DNA of 64,000 bases, taken from contig JAQGDQ010000012.1 of assembly GCA_030141605.1 (NCBI GenBank), positions 372,001 to 436,000 of the forward strand. Reading direction: 5' to 3'. The DNA is from Tubiluchus corallicola. Taxonomy: Eukaryota; Priapulida; Priapulimorpha; Priapulimorphida; Tubiluchidae. Shown in pieces: positions 11,513 to 24,687 of this stretch. Positions within the stretch are counted from its first letter, which is position 1. Each line of letters starts with the position of its first letter. The position numbers and the translations under genes are program-made. Below the pieces are notes generated by a model. It saw only the letters and a program-made list of their open reading frames with translations. It did not search any database and was not told the origin of the DNA.

Positions 11513-14500
11513 ATGATCAACATGCCAACAATACGAATTGAAGAAACCAATGGCAACCATGCAACTGAACTAATTGAACCACCTCAGTCATGTGGCGCAT
11601 GTCCTTTAAATGGTGGTATATCACTGGTCGAAGAGATCTTAGCACTGTCTTCTGGTGATTGTGATGCTTGTGTTGATGTGAACAGCAATGTGTACCAACT
11701 TAATGCTATTACTCAAAGTGATGAAAACACTCAGAATAGTGTATCCAATCAGATGCACAGTGTTGTTGATGACAACACTGATATAGTGGAAAGGAGTAAT
11801 GCTGAACTGCATAGTGTGTCTCCTGATGTCACGGTTAGCAACAGTAATACTGTAGATCTTGTGCCAACGGAAATGGAGCATAATGAGACTAGCACTAATG
11901 CAAGTGGAGTAGATGTAGAAGTTAGTCTTCCGTCTACTTCAGAACAATCAGGCAACAGGAGTAGACGGAATCGGCACAGTCGTCAGACCAGAGGACATGC
12001 TAACGCTAATCATACTGCTATAAATAGCACAAGCTGTGGTCATAGCAGTCATTACCAACGGCAGAGAACAGAGGCTGCAATGCCAATTGAAAATGTGGTT
12101 AATCCTCCTCCTACACTCAACACTGGAATAGTGTTGAGACCAATATATAGTCCTTTTGAGCTTCCTGATATCTTAAATTCTCATGTGCCACTAGGAACAA
12201 GGATTCATCCTACACTGACGTCCAGCATGGGCAGGATGCCTGCAGCTCATGCCAGTTTCTGTGCAGCTGACAACACTTTTGAAGACATGGAGCCAAAAGG
12301 TTGCTGTGGGGAATCAATGAATCAAACTATTGGTAAGATACCTAGAATGTATTGTTTATTATTATGGTATTACAAACTTATCATGAAGACTGTTGAATAA
12401 AGCAAAATATTTTACATGTTTTGTTTGCGGAAATTGGATGATTACCATCAGTACCATGACTTCAGTCATTGTGTGTTGAATTTTGTCAGTCACTGTTTAC
12501 AAAACTTTGTCTTTAGGTATGCGATGGTTTGTTGTATTCGTGGGAATGATAGGACTTTTGTGTGTCGTCATTGGAATTATACTCGGTGTGCTGGGAGGTG
12601 TCCGTGTCACTGGCCCAGAGTACGTCACTGTTTCTCTGCTTCTGATAGGTGAGACAAGAAATATTTTTCTGTACTTGATTGTATCGGCATTCTTACATTA
12701 ATATGTAAAAATTTTTATTATTATTTACCAAGTTTAGTTTTAGATTAAAAAAGTAACAATTAGCCTATAAGTAATGTAGTCTGTAGCATATAATTTCTTT
12801 AGCTAATCAAGTGGCATGAAGTTAGGCTCAGCTAGCTAAGATAAGCTATAATAGATTAAATTACAAGTGAGTCACTGGAAAAGTTTTGAGTTTCTTGTTA
12901 TAAAGTGACTGTAATTTCCGAGCAAATCGAGGTTACGAGGCTTATTATGATTTTCGTAGCAGTCAGTTTCAAAATTAAAGTAAAAGTACCACAATTAGAG
13001 TAAATTAATTTATTAAATTGGGGTAATGCTGCTACAGTGACTAGAAAGCTGCACTTGCAGAATAAATTATATACTTAGTGCATTATGTAATTTGGTAATT
13101 GAAACGTGTACCTAACATAAGGCCTCGATTGTCTACTTATAAGCTTTCTGAGCTTGAAAAATTCTTACACCTAGACATTGGTACAAAATGAATTGCTGAG
13201 TCCTTGATCCAAAATATGTATGGCTTTTACTTGGTGTACAGTATTTTACAGCGCGAACTGATGCTAATTATCTATAGCTTGTTGTGGTAAAGGTTAAATC
13301 GGAGAGTCTTGAACCAACAGGCTGAAAGATTAATGCGCAGGTAGCAACCAGATGTGCTTTTCTGAAAATGGCATCTGAGTGTAAGAACCCGTCGCCGATT
13401 TTAATTTGTATAATTTATGACACACAATGAGTCTGGTAGCTCGAAGCTCTGGTAGTTACTGTATTGTAGTTCTTGCATGAAATCGTTGACTGTCTCTTAT
13501 GCGAGTTGTGTTGCATCCAAATGCGCAAGTCTATTTACAACAAGTTTAAACTAATTCTGCAACCCAACGAAAAACTAATATGGTAACAATCCTCCTATTG
13601 AGCCTGTTGTATAATTTGATGAGAATTTTCAGATTAGAATTTTCACAGATGTAGGGCTATAAATTCTTGTTTTTTTTACACATCGGCTCCTTGCAAAGCA
13701 ATTTTTAATAATTGTGCAAATGATTACATCGTTGCACTTTTTCAGCGCTCTTCAAAACGAAAATCTATAAAACAAAATAATATAGGCAGATGTTTCAGAA
13801 TTCCTCCTTATTGTTATTGTTCTTCATTTGTTTGTTTACTTGTTTACTTTCAATTTTGACCTTGGGTATTAAGATGTATAAATATTATTGAAATTATTTC
13901 CTAGTTCTCTTATCTAATACTTAAATTCAGTGCTTCCTTACTTATTTGAAAAAAAGTAAAAGGCAATTTTCCCCACAGAGCAAAGGCATATTGACTTAAA
14001 TATCTAAGTACCCATACAACATATGTAGGCAAATTGCCGGATTATTTTCACTGCACTTTGTTTCAGATCTTGCGGAAAATATAACTATTGTTCTGGTCAT
14101 ATGTTTGATCAATATAACAGTTTTTTTCTTTGTTATGTTCATTTCCAAACTCTTTCGGACTTCTCACATATGTGCATGGACAAAGCAAATTTGTACAACC
14201 GAAAAACTGATAAAAGTGAGAAATTTTGTTTTCTGTGCAGTTAACCGATAACTAGTTGGAAGTTTAGATAATTACACAGATTCGCGTGATTATAGCAGGT
14301 TTTTAATTTCGTTGTAACAATGAATTTCCTGCCGATTTGACGAAGCGCGAAAATTAGATAAATGGTAATGATAATTTTTTTCAATCACAGAAAACTGATG
14401 TGATGAGAGATGGGTCAAGAAAACTTCAACAAGTTCAATATAATATATAGCCTGTGTAGAGACTCTGAGATTGCTACATGTATTTTAATTATGAAAATTG

Positions 14501-17500
14501 TATCCTTGTAAATTAAAGCTTAAAGCTCGTAATTTTGCCGTTCGTAAAATTAACTCTGAGCCTTATTAAACATTAGAATCTGTATTCTTGGTTTCACATA
14601 CTTTTCTAGCTGACACAACTCGATTATGGAAAATGTTCCAGCCAATTCAAAATTGCCTTTTACATCCACGGTTAAGTGTACATGTATACATTTTTGCACA
14701 TTTATTTAGCTTTCCGTCCTTTCAGCTAGAATCTTTACATTTAATATAATGTCCTTCTTAATAGGCAGTTTCTCCCTTAGCTGTGTCTTATACATACTCG
14801 TAGTTTTATTAAACACAGTGAATGGCTGAAAATTGAATCCTGAGTGCGCCACCTGTACATTAGCCTGTTGGAAAGACCTGCACGGTCGTCACTTTTGATA
14901 ATTTGTGTAAATAGTGCTATATTTATGCACGTACAGGTTTTCTCTTTCAGTGTTTGACTGTTTGAGGTCACAGTTGTAATCCATGGACAAAGAAATTTCA
15001 TGTTGTTTGACGTTGTGGGCTTTTATTTTAATGTTCGGCGATTTTGTCTCTTTCCAGCTGTCGTAAAAATGGAACAGTGGGTTATTTATAAGCAATAAGA
15101 GATCATCTCATTTTCCCCAAATTTGAGGCATTTTTGGCTTCTTCCTAAAAACTTGCTTTCTGAGTGGCCTTTTTGAGTAATACATTATTTTAGTGGTAAC
15201 GCTGCCTGAAAAAATTTTCGATTTCATGCTGGGTGTTTCAGAAGTCACAGTGCAGTAGAAATATGCTGATGTGTGCATATTGGAATAAACAAAAACCAAA
15301 TTATATTGTACGCAAAGTGGAGTTAAGCAAATAAAATGTCATTTTACGTCATTACGTCGTAATACAGAAATACAAATTCATTTTATATATAATGAATTTG
15401 TATATATTCATTAAGTGTGTTTTCGTAACATTCAGGGTCGTGCTCGTTTATGTCTGCAAATTAACGGCATACACTTCCTGCATTTATTATAGTATAACCT
15501 CTTACTAAATGATTTAACACTTTCATTGCGATTTGATCAGCATATCACCTTCTTTCTACTGTACTGGTTCTTCTGGAACACCCTGTATCATCATATTACA
15601 TTATTTCTACTGCATAGATTCTTTATTTCGACAGCTAGGTCATATTTTGCACTCAATTACAGAAATATTTACATTTGTGAATTTTGTAGTCAAATAAATA
15701 AAGAATAAGCTGAGCGTTTGACCATGACATCAGAATAAGGAATGTCGTAATCTAAACTCATCTGTCTAGCACTGAAGTCATACTGAAATAATAATTTTCT
15801 AATACATCTACAGAAGTAATAAGTAAATTTATTACTTCTGTAATAATAGTGAAAGAACTTTCTCCATGTGGATATTCCAATAATAAAAGCCCGATAGGTT
15901 TTTAAACGGTTAAGTTTTAATTTTTCTAGATTCTAGAACATTTTCCAAAGTCTGTACAGATGTAACTTGAATAAAAGTTGCTAATTCAATGCGGTTTTTC
16001 CTTACATTGCCATATCTTTTAAAAAGGCAAGACGTTGTTTTGAAGAATTTCTTTATGCGGGCTCTAGCACCCCCCCTCCACTCCTCCACGTTAATCTGTA
16101 ATAATTAGTTGTTGCAAGGTGCGTGCGTATAATGAAGGAATAGATAAATAAATAAAGGGGACAGTGGGTCACCGCATTCTTAAAAGTTGTTGTAAAAGTG
16201 AAAGTTGAAAGGATGCATGCTTAATTACAGCCTCCTTTAATGAATAGCTATTATTTATGATTTTCTCATTCAACCTTGGTTAAGAATACCGTTCCTCTGG
16301 AATTACATCATCAAGATAAGAATCGGAAGTTCAGAATAAATTAGCATCTGGCAACAACAGAAGGAAAGTTGGTTTGACCAAAATGTCCAATTATTGTGTC
16401 AGATATCAAAGGCGTATAGGCTAATGTCGTTCTACAATGAATCATTCGAGGAAAGAATAAAAAGGGAAAGGTATCGCGGTACGTTTGGTTTACAAAGTTC
16501 ACTCCGCCTTGCGTTGATTTGGCTTGTTTTCCAGATTTAGAAAATCTTTTGCAAACAATTGTGGTGTCGCAAATCCACTAACGCAGGTATCCAATAGCGT
16601 AGTTTAGGCCAAAAAATGTCATCCACTCACCAGCTTTACTTATGGCGGTGTAAATGTCGCGCTTCCGCCACTTTCTCATTTTACGATTTCTTCGTCTTTA
16701 AATTATTTGTAAAGCTAAGTACTTTTTGTATTCCAGTTTTCCCGTAGCTTTGTAGGTGTTCAGATCATAAAGAACGTAATAGAAAAGCGAGAACTGTTCG
16801 TAAAGCATAAAATCCATTAGTTTTAAAATAACTGTTACTGGACTTTGTAGTCTGCACTCTACACGCCGCAGGCACAAGCACTTGAAGTTGTCCATTTTTG
16901 TTAAGTTTTCAGTTTTTATTCTGCGTTCACAAAGCCCGGACCTCTGTGTATGGTTTCAAGTGGCATGTCTTAAATAAAATTTAATTGCATAAACAGGCAG
17001 ACTCAGGGGCCGAAGATGTTTGAATAAGGTAGCTTAATATTTTCAAAGTACCTGACGAAATAAATGTACTTCCTTTTACGGATCTTTGAATAAGCCTGTA
17101 TATACTGTAATGATGTGATTGTTCTGCTTCTCCATTAGGCAGAGTTTGGCTTTTGAATAAGCCTGTACTATATAATGTAACTGAGATGTTTTCTTATAGA
17201 TTTTCGAATAGTCTGTATAACGTAATTGTGCTGTATGTGTGTATTTATGTACAATGTATGTATTTATATTTTTGAAAACAATGTATACATTGTGTGCATT
17301 GTATTTACCCAATAAACAAATATTACATAATCAGCGTTCAGTGGCTGTACGTTGTAGTTTCAGCCAGATCTTTATTAGCGTCAGTGCCGTGCAAGTCGCT
17401 ATGATGTAACTGCGTTATGTGGCGTTTATCCGAATGCGTATGCGTTTCCACCTGCGGAATAGTTGCGGAAAAAATCGATAGAATAGTTGCAGAAAAGGAA

Positions 17501-20500
17501 AAACTGCGTAAACGGGTGCATTGAAAACAATATAAACCCATTTTATATATATATAGGCACTTGCTACGTAATTATGTTTTACCTTCTAGCTAATGGTACT
17601 ATTCTGATTTATCCGGGGCTGATAATCAAATCACTATCTTTGCAGGTGTTGTGAATTTGTTATTAAATAATATCTGGGATCTTTGTTTTTGTGTTCTCAG
17701 CTTTTTTGTACAAAATTGGTCTTTCAGTCATTCTCATCATATTTTGATGTCTGCTGACGTAAAAAACCAACAACCGGAATGAGTCCTATTATTAAGTTCA
17801 TTGATGCCACTGGTGTATTTTTAATTGGTACTGCTAAATCACTTATTAGAAATGTCTTCCATAAGCTACAGACTAGCCTCAGCTTGCATATTAAACATAA
17901 TTTTCGTTTGCTTTTAACAATTGATTTTAATCTGCTTAGGAAGTCGGAAGGCAACCGGTGCAACTCAGTATTATCATTCAACTCCACACGTGCCTACTTG
18001 TTTGTCCCGCTCAAGGCGGTAGGTGGCCTCAACAAACGTGTATATTTGCGCCCCTTGCCTCTCTTACTTCATGCGGTGCTGCCTAAGCCAAGTGTCACCG
18101 AAGCTACTGCTGTCCAGCTCTCCTTCGTGGGCCAATAATGGCTACCATCTAGCATACAATTTCTAGTTTTTGAAAGTTTGAACATCTTTTTCCCTGCACC
18201 CCTTCAAGTATTGCCCTTGAATTTATTAGTGGTAATCACAAACACAACATTAAGCCATTGCGGAAGTATAGTTTACAAACAAATCACGTTTACATACCTG
18301 TTTTGTGTTTACCTGCTACGGTGATGTGGTCCAGTTGTCGGTGTACTGTATTCTTATTATATACTCTTCAATCTTGATGTCAAGTTATTATATCTGGAAC
18401 ACGGATACACCTCGACGCTGAAGGTTTTTTTCGTTAATGCTATGTGCAACCAAACTGAGACTTTGGTGGCTATTTTGTGCAGAAGCAGCTGTAGCTAGAC
18501 TTATTTGCCACATTACGTAATAAATTATGTACTAATTGGCAAACTTAGCACAGGAATAGGTCTCAGCAAGACATAAAAACCCATTGTTTTTTGGTTCAAA
18601 ATTTCAAAGGTCAAGGGCACATAGTCAAAAATATAAATAAACTTAAATATCCTGACTGTTATATTGCTTAAATCTATTCTGGCAATGTTTCCCAGCATAA
18701 AATTTTTGCCCATAGTGACTTCGTGAGAGAGAAGGTATGGGTCTACACCTCTGTTGTGTATGCTCTACTTGTTATGTTATTACAATGAAATAAGTTTTGT
18801 AGTAAAGCTTTTTGATGTCGCCGTTACTACTATCACTGCTGTGTTGATGTCAATGCTGCTGCACCTCAGGCTGTAATGACTAAATGTTCAAAGGCTTTTA
18901 TGATCAGTGGAAATAATAGATGACATGATTATATTTTTCCAGGTGTGGGAATGGTGCTGAGTACTGTCAGTGGCGTAGCATGGAGGGTGACATCTCCCAC
19001 CCCTTCTTCGTGTCCATGGGCATGCTGCTGTTGTCGTCGACCGCCTCCTCCAGATGAAACTTTTGCACCCCGTCAGCCCAGAAGTTATGACAGAGGACCA
19101 CATCCATTTTCAGGTACAATAATTGCATTGGGGATGTCTGAATGAAGCTAATAATTCATTTCATATAGTTTGGCAGTCTGCAAGACAAAATCTTGTATTT
19201 AATGGCGGAACTACTTAATGTGGGTGGCTGTTGTGGAACCTGAATGAAACTCTTTATCGGTGCTAATTCTCTAAGATGAGATATTGAACCAGCAGAGGTG
19301 TCTCTGCCATTTTTTGGATGTGAACACTTCTTTCAAACAAACAAAATTTGTATGCTTATCGAAAATTCCACAGTTAGTAATGAACGTGGTGGTCAGCCCA
19401 TCCAGTCACTGACTAGTCTTGTTAACCATGTCGTTACCAATTACTTTTATTCCACTCATCTGGTATCTTTTAATCATGAGTTAAGGAAAATGAAAAACCA
19501 GTTATTGTTTGTTATATATTCTAATGTAACTCACTGGCAACAACCATTCAAAAAATGAACCTGGTAATGACATTACCTTGTAATTTTGTTCATTTTTGCA
19601 TAGGTATTTAGTGCCAAACTATGATGCATAGGTATTTAGTGCCAAACTATGACTGATTTATTTACACAAAGTTATATTGCCTAGCATTGCGGTCTTTGAA
19701 ATACTTTCTTGTTTTTTTTATTCACGCCAGCTGGTAAAACATACCGTTTCACTGTCCCAGTGTTCACCAAAAAGCGTGCCAAAAATATATTATTCATCTT
19801 AGTGACAAGATAAAGTAATTTAAACTTTTGTTTGGTTTGTGTAGTCAAGTGTGCACTCCTAAATCGCTAGTATTTTTCATACTTTATGCAATGTTATCTA
19901 ACTAATTCTAATCAGTGACTGACTGTTAAAGTGGCTGCGCCTGTTTGTCGGTGTCACTGCTAATAGAAGTCTGTGTGTAGTAAATAATAGAAGTCTGTGT
20001 GCAGTAAAACAGCATGTAGCTGATACAAAATAACAATGTGAATTTTTTTAAGTTTTAGTCTGGAAAAATTCTGCTTTCTTGTCTTTAAAAATTAATTGAT
20101 ATGTGCTATGTTCACACTAGAGCTCTCGTAAAGTATGAATGTCACTACAAATATGGCATTATTATAGACTAATGTTACAGTTCTGAAAATTGGGTCTAAT
20201 GCATTTACTTGTGCCCCATAAGTCCTGATACTGCTTGCATGCTTTACACACGGGAGGTTTTGAGTCTGTGATAAAATTGCACTGGAAGAATGGTACCTTG
20301 TTGTGTTCGTGTTACCTTTGTTAGCTCAGTAACTCACTCAGCTGCTGGCATGGTATTTTCATCAATCGTTTTTTGTTTACAATTGCTATTTCAGCCATGT
20401 TGTATCAAGACTTTCAATTTCGTCCACCACCTCCTTCATACCAGGCATCAATGCAGGACTACAGGTTACGTTTATTGTGGGAAAGATCGTCGCCAGCAGT

Positions 20501-21501
20501 CGCACATCCATCACCACCCCCTACCTACAGGTTAGTCTTCATGTTATTCACTATCAGTGTCACCTGATAAAACTGGGCAAGTTATTTTTGTTTTTGTAAC
20601 AGATTTTTTGCTTTAGTTGTGACTATGACTCTATTATGACATTTTATTATAACTAAGTTATTTTTGTTGTGCTGATAAGGAGTGTCATTTAAAGTATGGC
20701 AGCTTTCATGAAATGCTTGATTTTTATGAGTGACACAATTTGTTATGAGCAACAGTTATTACATTTGCCCGTATATTTGCCATTGGATGGCACAACTTGT
20801 TTTGCAACAGTGCAATGAGAAAGTGTTACCTAACATTTACCAAACCCAAAAAGTTATTGCAAAATTAATAAAATGTAGTCACATATTAAACCTTAATTTT
20901 CAGGTCTCATGCGAGCACTGTAAGGGCATCACTTGAAATACCTGCAACTCAAAACGAAAACCACGAGTCATCCCTTCCTCCAAGCTATAGATCACATGAC
21001 AGTAACAATCTATTGGCAGTGCAACCTCCTGTGCGAACTCGGGGTAGCATTTCCACAATTACTGGAAATATTACAGTCACATCGGAAGTCACAGCTGCAA
21101 CTGAAAGTAGGGAAAATGGGGTAAACAACACAGAAACACAAGCTAGGCAGGAACCTTCTGGTGCATCAGGTCAACAATCAGCTTTGGTGAACTCGACTCC
21201 ATGCCGCAGCACCAGTGCGCACCATTCTCAAACCATACCCGGAACCTCTATGAACTCGTCTACCATGGAACAGAGAAGGAAAAGGAAACACAAGGCAAGG
21301 CGTCGACATACAGAACTAGGCAGGAACTGTACACTGCCTGACAGTGTACGAGAAGCGATAACGCCCAGGACTACTATTAATCCACACACAAGAGCTCACC
21401 ATCGTCGCCCGCCACACATGCAAGAACATGGTGCATTGCATCCAGAAGATTTAGCCACTCAAGTGAGACACCACAGTGGCAGTTGTCTTCGTGAATCATG
21501 A
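11513..21501 (+). CDS. Two-pass membrane protein with three PPxY motifs, likely WW-domain/NEDD4-ligase adaptor
   Basis: Five coding exons join in phase: 11513-12332, 12517-12648, 18943-19113, 20395-20530 and 20904-21501, giving 618 residues. Residues 1-273 are a hydrophilic, Ser/Asn/Thr-rich, probably disordered N-terminal region with an Arg-rich patch. Transmembrane segments lie at about 277-302 and 309-330, joined by a short loop. They are followed by a cysteine cluster (C341, C345-C348) that could be palmitoylated. The tail carries PPxY motifs at 387-390 (PPSY), 416-419 (PPTY) and 445-448 (PPSY), then a Ser/Thr-rich region and a strongly basic stretch (RRKRKHKARRRH). PPxY motifs bind WW domains, notably of NEDD4-family ubiquitin ligases, so a membrane adaptor or substrate role is inferred; no orthologue name was recognised. 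The start is the first of two nearby ATGs (11513, 11522) after an acceptor at about 11441. The second intron is over 6 kb. Confidence 0.85.
12649..18942. other. Large intron of the PPxY gene
   Basis: A 6.3-kb intron bounded by GTGAGA and a TTTTTCCAG acceptor. It contains small palindromes (15370-15403 and 15809-15842) and a GC-richer patch at 17940-18140. That patch carries a 119-codon + strand open frame overlapped by a - strand one. Neither frame has a recognisable domain. I see no nested gene. Confidence 0.6.
15809..15842. repeat. Perfect 14-bp inverted repeat
   Basis: TACAGAAGTAATAA and its exact reverse complement are separated by a six-base spacer. It lies inside an intron and could be a remnant of a small hairpin element. 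No function is evident. Confidence 0.7.
19597..19652. repeat. Perfect 28-bp tandem duplication
   Basis: Two adjacent identical copies of a 28-bp unit (19597-19624 and 19625-19652) lie in an intron of the PPxY gene. A similar two-copy repeat of about 23 bp (AATAGAAGTCTGTGTG...) lies at about 19962-20007. Both look like recent slippage duplications. Confidence 0.85.
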
Positions 21502-21968
21502 CAGGAATGCTAATGTATTATAACGTTATTCTGAATTGCTGTAGTAAATTGGTATTTCTTTGCCTTTTTTCTTTTAGGTTAGTTATGAAATTGCATAATA
21601 CAGTAATGTCGCATTGCGAATACAGAAGCCAAATTTTTCGTCTTCTCCTTTTCTTGTACTGCTTGTATTTGCAGAGTAGCGCATATTTACTTTCTGCAAA
21701 TGTTCTTATAAATTAACTTGCACATTTATCTGTTCGAGTAGGAACGTGCTTACTCCTGAGTCAGGGGCAGAATCTTTGTAAAATATTTTGATGTAGTTGT
21801 AACTGACATTCCATATTTGATCTAGAAATTACTAAAAAATTTACACTAGTTATTGTATTTATTGTGATATGCTAAAGTAATGCGTGATATTCTGCCAGGC
21901 AGCTGTTCTGTCATTTTTTGATTGAGTTTTTCCATTAGTGTTTTATCGTCGTTTATGTTGTCTTATTG

Positions 21969-22130
21969 AAAAAACAATTAATGAAGTTGTGACTTGCTTG
22001 TCAAATGTCTAAAAAAACAATTAATGAAGTTATGACTTGCTTGACAAATTAAAAAAACAATTAATGAAGTTATGACTTGCTTGACAAATTTAAAAAAAAA
22101 CAATGAAGTTATGACTTGCTTGACAAATTT
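21969..22130. repeat. Four-copy tandem repeat of about 40 bp
   Basis: Four consecutive units each contain CAATTAATGAAGTTATGACT or a close variant, followed by TGCTTGACAAAT and a poly-A spacer. The first copy differs at two or more positions and the last has lost a few bases. It lies just 3' of the PPxY coding region, probably in its 3' untranslated region or immediately downstream. Confidence 0.9.
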
Positions 22131-24687
22131 CTAGCAGCTGAATGAATAATGTAATGTTTTGAAGTCTGTGATTTTGATTACCCTATGTATAATGTTATTA
22201 TCAATATAAATATAATTTTAGCATCTTGTATGTCTCTTGGATGGAGGAAATCTTTTGTAGTAAGCTTGCTAAAGAGAGGTGTTACGAGTTTTTATCGAGT
22301 TTGTAGTAAGAAAATGCCAAGTCACTATGTAAATATTGAAAGCAGGGTTTAAGAAGAACACACTTTTCTTGTAGCCTAATATAAACAGGTAAATTACCTA
22401 TCTGGGTGTTATTTTGTACAAAAATAGAAGATATATTTACATGTACAATATATTTATTCTAGTTTTTGAGTACTTTTTACAGCTGTGTCCTATACAGTAT
22501 AAGACCATTATTGTGAACATGGTTTATTGCAAATTCTCAAAACAGGACAAACTCATTTATTTAATTAGTATACAGCGTACTTGGTTAATGCAGACTTTTT
22601 GTCGAGCTCCACTGCACACATTACTATGCATTCATAAGTATTTATTGCTTATGTTAACTTTGCCAGCCCTTTTAGTATTGCAAAGAAGTTCTTGGGCATG
22701 CAGCACGTGACTTGTTAACACTGCTTGGCACCCCCAAGTTTTACCTATGTACACTTATTTACACCTATGGAAACTAAGATGTTTCATCAAATGATGAGCC
22801 CTGCTACAGTTACTTTGCTGCAAATACTTTTTATACAAGAGACAAACAGAAATTTTGTGCAAATAAAATTGACCGAATTTTTTAATCTCACTGACTTTAT
22901 TGAACATGTCATGCAAATTTACGAGTGATGCTGTACACACAATTCAACACGAAACCTTTATTAACTTTTAGTTTACTGAAACCACATAAAATACATTTCA
23001 TTGAATTTGAATATACTGCAAAATAGTTGATACTTGATAGCATCTCCAAGAAGCTACACTTCCATCTACATTGTACATTATTTATACACTTATTATTAAT
23101 ACGTGTTTGTCCATTTAGTAGTCATATACATTTATTAGTCGCATATGCAATATGTTATAGAGCACTGTTTCTTTTCCCTAGTATTTTTGCTATAATGAAA
23201 TTATACTGTAAATTTTATTTAATGGTATAAATATTTACACGAAAAAGACTGCATTTAAACTAAGAACCTGCAACTTTTGAAAAGGTGCAGCTTAGAAGTT
23301 TTGTTTTTCAATAACAGATGGCACCATGTTGTGCATCATATTCTGACGTTAACACTACTTACAACAGTGCTATCTACTAAATTTATTACTGAGTTTTGCA
23401 CATCACTGAATATTCTATGATTAAGATTTCACGTTAACTGATGCAAACTCCCCTTTGAATGTTGCAAGAAAATAACAAACATATAGTTTAGATAAGTTAT
23501 CATATACATGTATAACTTTTGAACTTTATATAATTTTATAAAGTATAAAAAACATTCAACATATATGTAAATGTTTAGGAATCACAATAGAGCAAAATTT
23601 AAAATACTAGTCAATCACAACATGTAAACATTTAAAATGGTTTCTGATGTGCAAAACATTTTTGAAAAATAAATCACAATCAAATTTCACAAATTACTGA
23701 ATTTACATTTTAAACATAGCCACTATGCACATAAACTTAAAATATAAGACAAGCGCTTGTACGAACATGGAATGTTGACAAAGGAATGCATCAATTTATG
23801 TAAGAAAGAATAAGTTTGTTTTTAGTAGCAAAATCTTGTACAAGCAGTCCTTTGCCCGCATAATTCCGATTGCCAAATTGTCGGAGCCATAAACAGAATT
23901 CGGTGAAGACACATTTTCACGCAGTCATTTTTCGGTGGATGCACTGTGTGTGCTTGCGTTTAGCTATTTATTGAAACATGAGCCTTCTTCATGGAAAAAT
24001 GTTAGTTTGCTTAGAAAACCCCGAGCACTAATCAGTTACACACTCACTGCACTGCAGCTCAACCTGGAACTACCCAGTTATCGTAACTCAGCAATCAGCA
24101 ATGCACACATAAAAACACCATGTGCAAGTTCCAGCAGAAGCAGTAATATTGCAGTCACTCAGAACTTTCCATTTTGTTATTTTACTACAAGGGTAGAATT
24201 AGTGAATTACTGGTGCACAACATAATCAGAAAACAAGGCTATTTTCATATGTGCCAAATGCATAAATACGGTGTAGTATTTATTGATTTGTTTTCTGATT
24301 GTTTTACACCCTTGTTGATGGCACAGTCGGGAAAGCACGCATTCGTTGTATTGGCAATGTTTCTATGTGTCTGAGATATGCAGAGAAAATACAATAGGTT
24401 TGCGTAAATTGTTCCTCTAAGATATACCGATTTCAGCAATATACAGAGTTTTGCAATTGCATATAGAAACAAATCCTATCATATCTGTCTGAGACGAAAC
24501 TTATTCCGAATTACGTAGAACCGAATTAAGCAGTCTGTTGTAGTTTAGTGCATGCACAGAGCTAAAAACTGACCTCGATTCATTTATATCACAAACTTCA
24601 CATAACAAACTAAAAACCTTGAGGTCTAACTACTGTTTAAAAGGTGTGCTACGACATCATTACCGAATAGTGTACACACTTAAAATA
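22131..24687. other. Convergent 3' region between two genes
   Basis: This AT-rich interval separates the stop of the + strand PPxY gene from the stop of the - strand deubiquitinase gene, so both 3' untranslated regions must lie here. Candidate poly(A) signals are AATAAA at about 22862 on the + strand and its complement TTTATT at 24279-24284 for the - strand gene. No additional coding region was recognised. Confidence 0.5.

Noticed and set aside
17779-18138. 119-codon + strand frame in a PPxY intron
   Set aside because: Its first part is AT-rich and hydrophobic by composition, an 87-codon frame lies opposite, and no family resemblance or splice sites were seen.
21969-22130. CRISPR-like array
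   Set aside because: Four contiguous 40-bp tandem units without unique spacers in a eukaryotic genome; this is a minisatellite.
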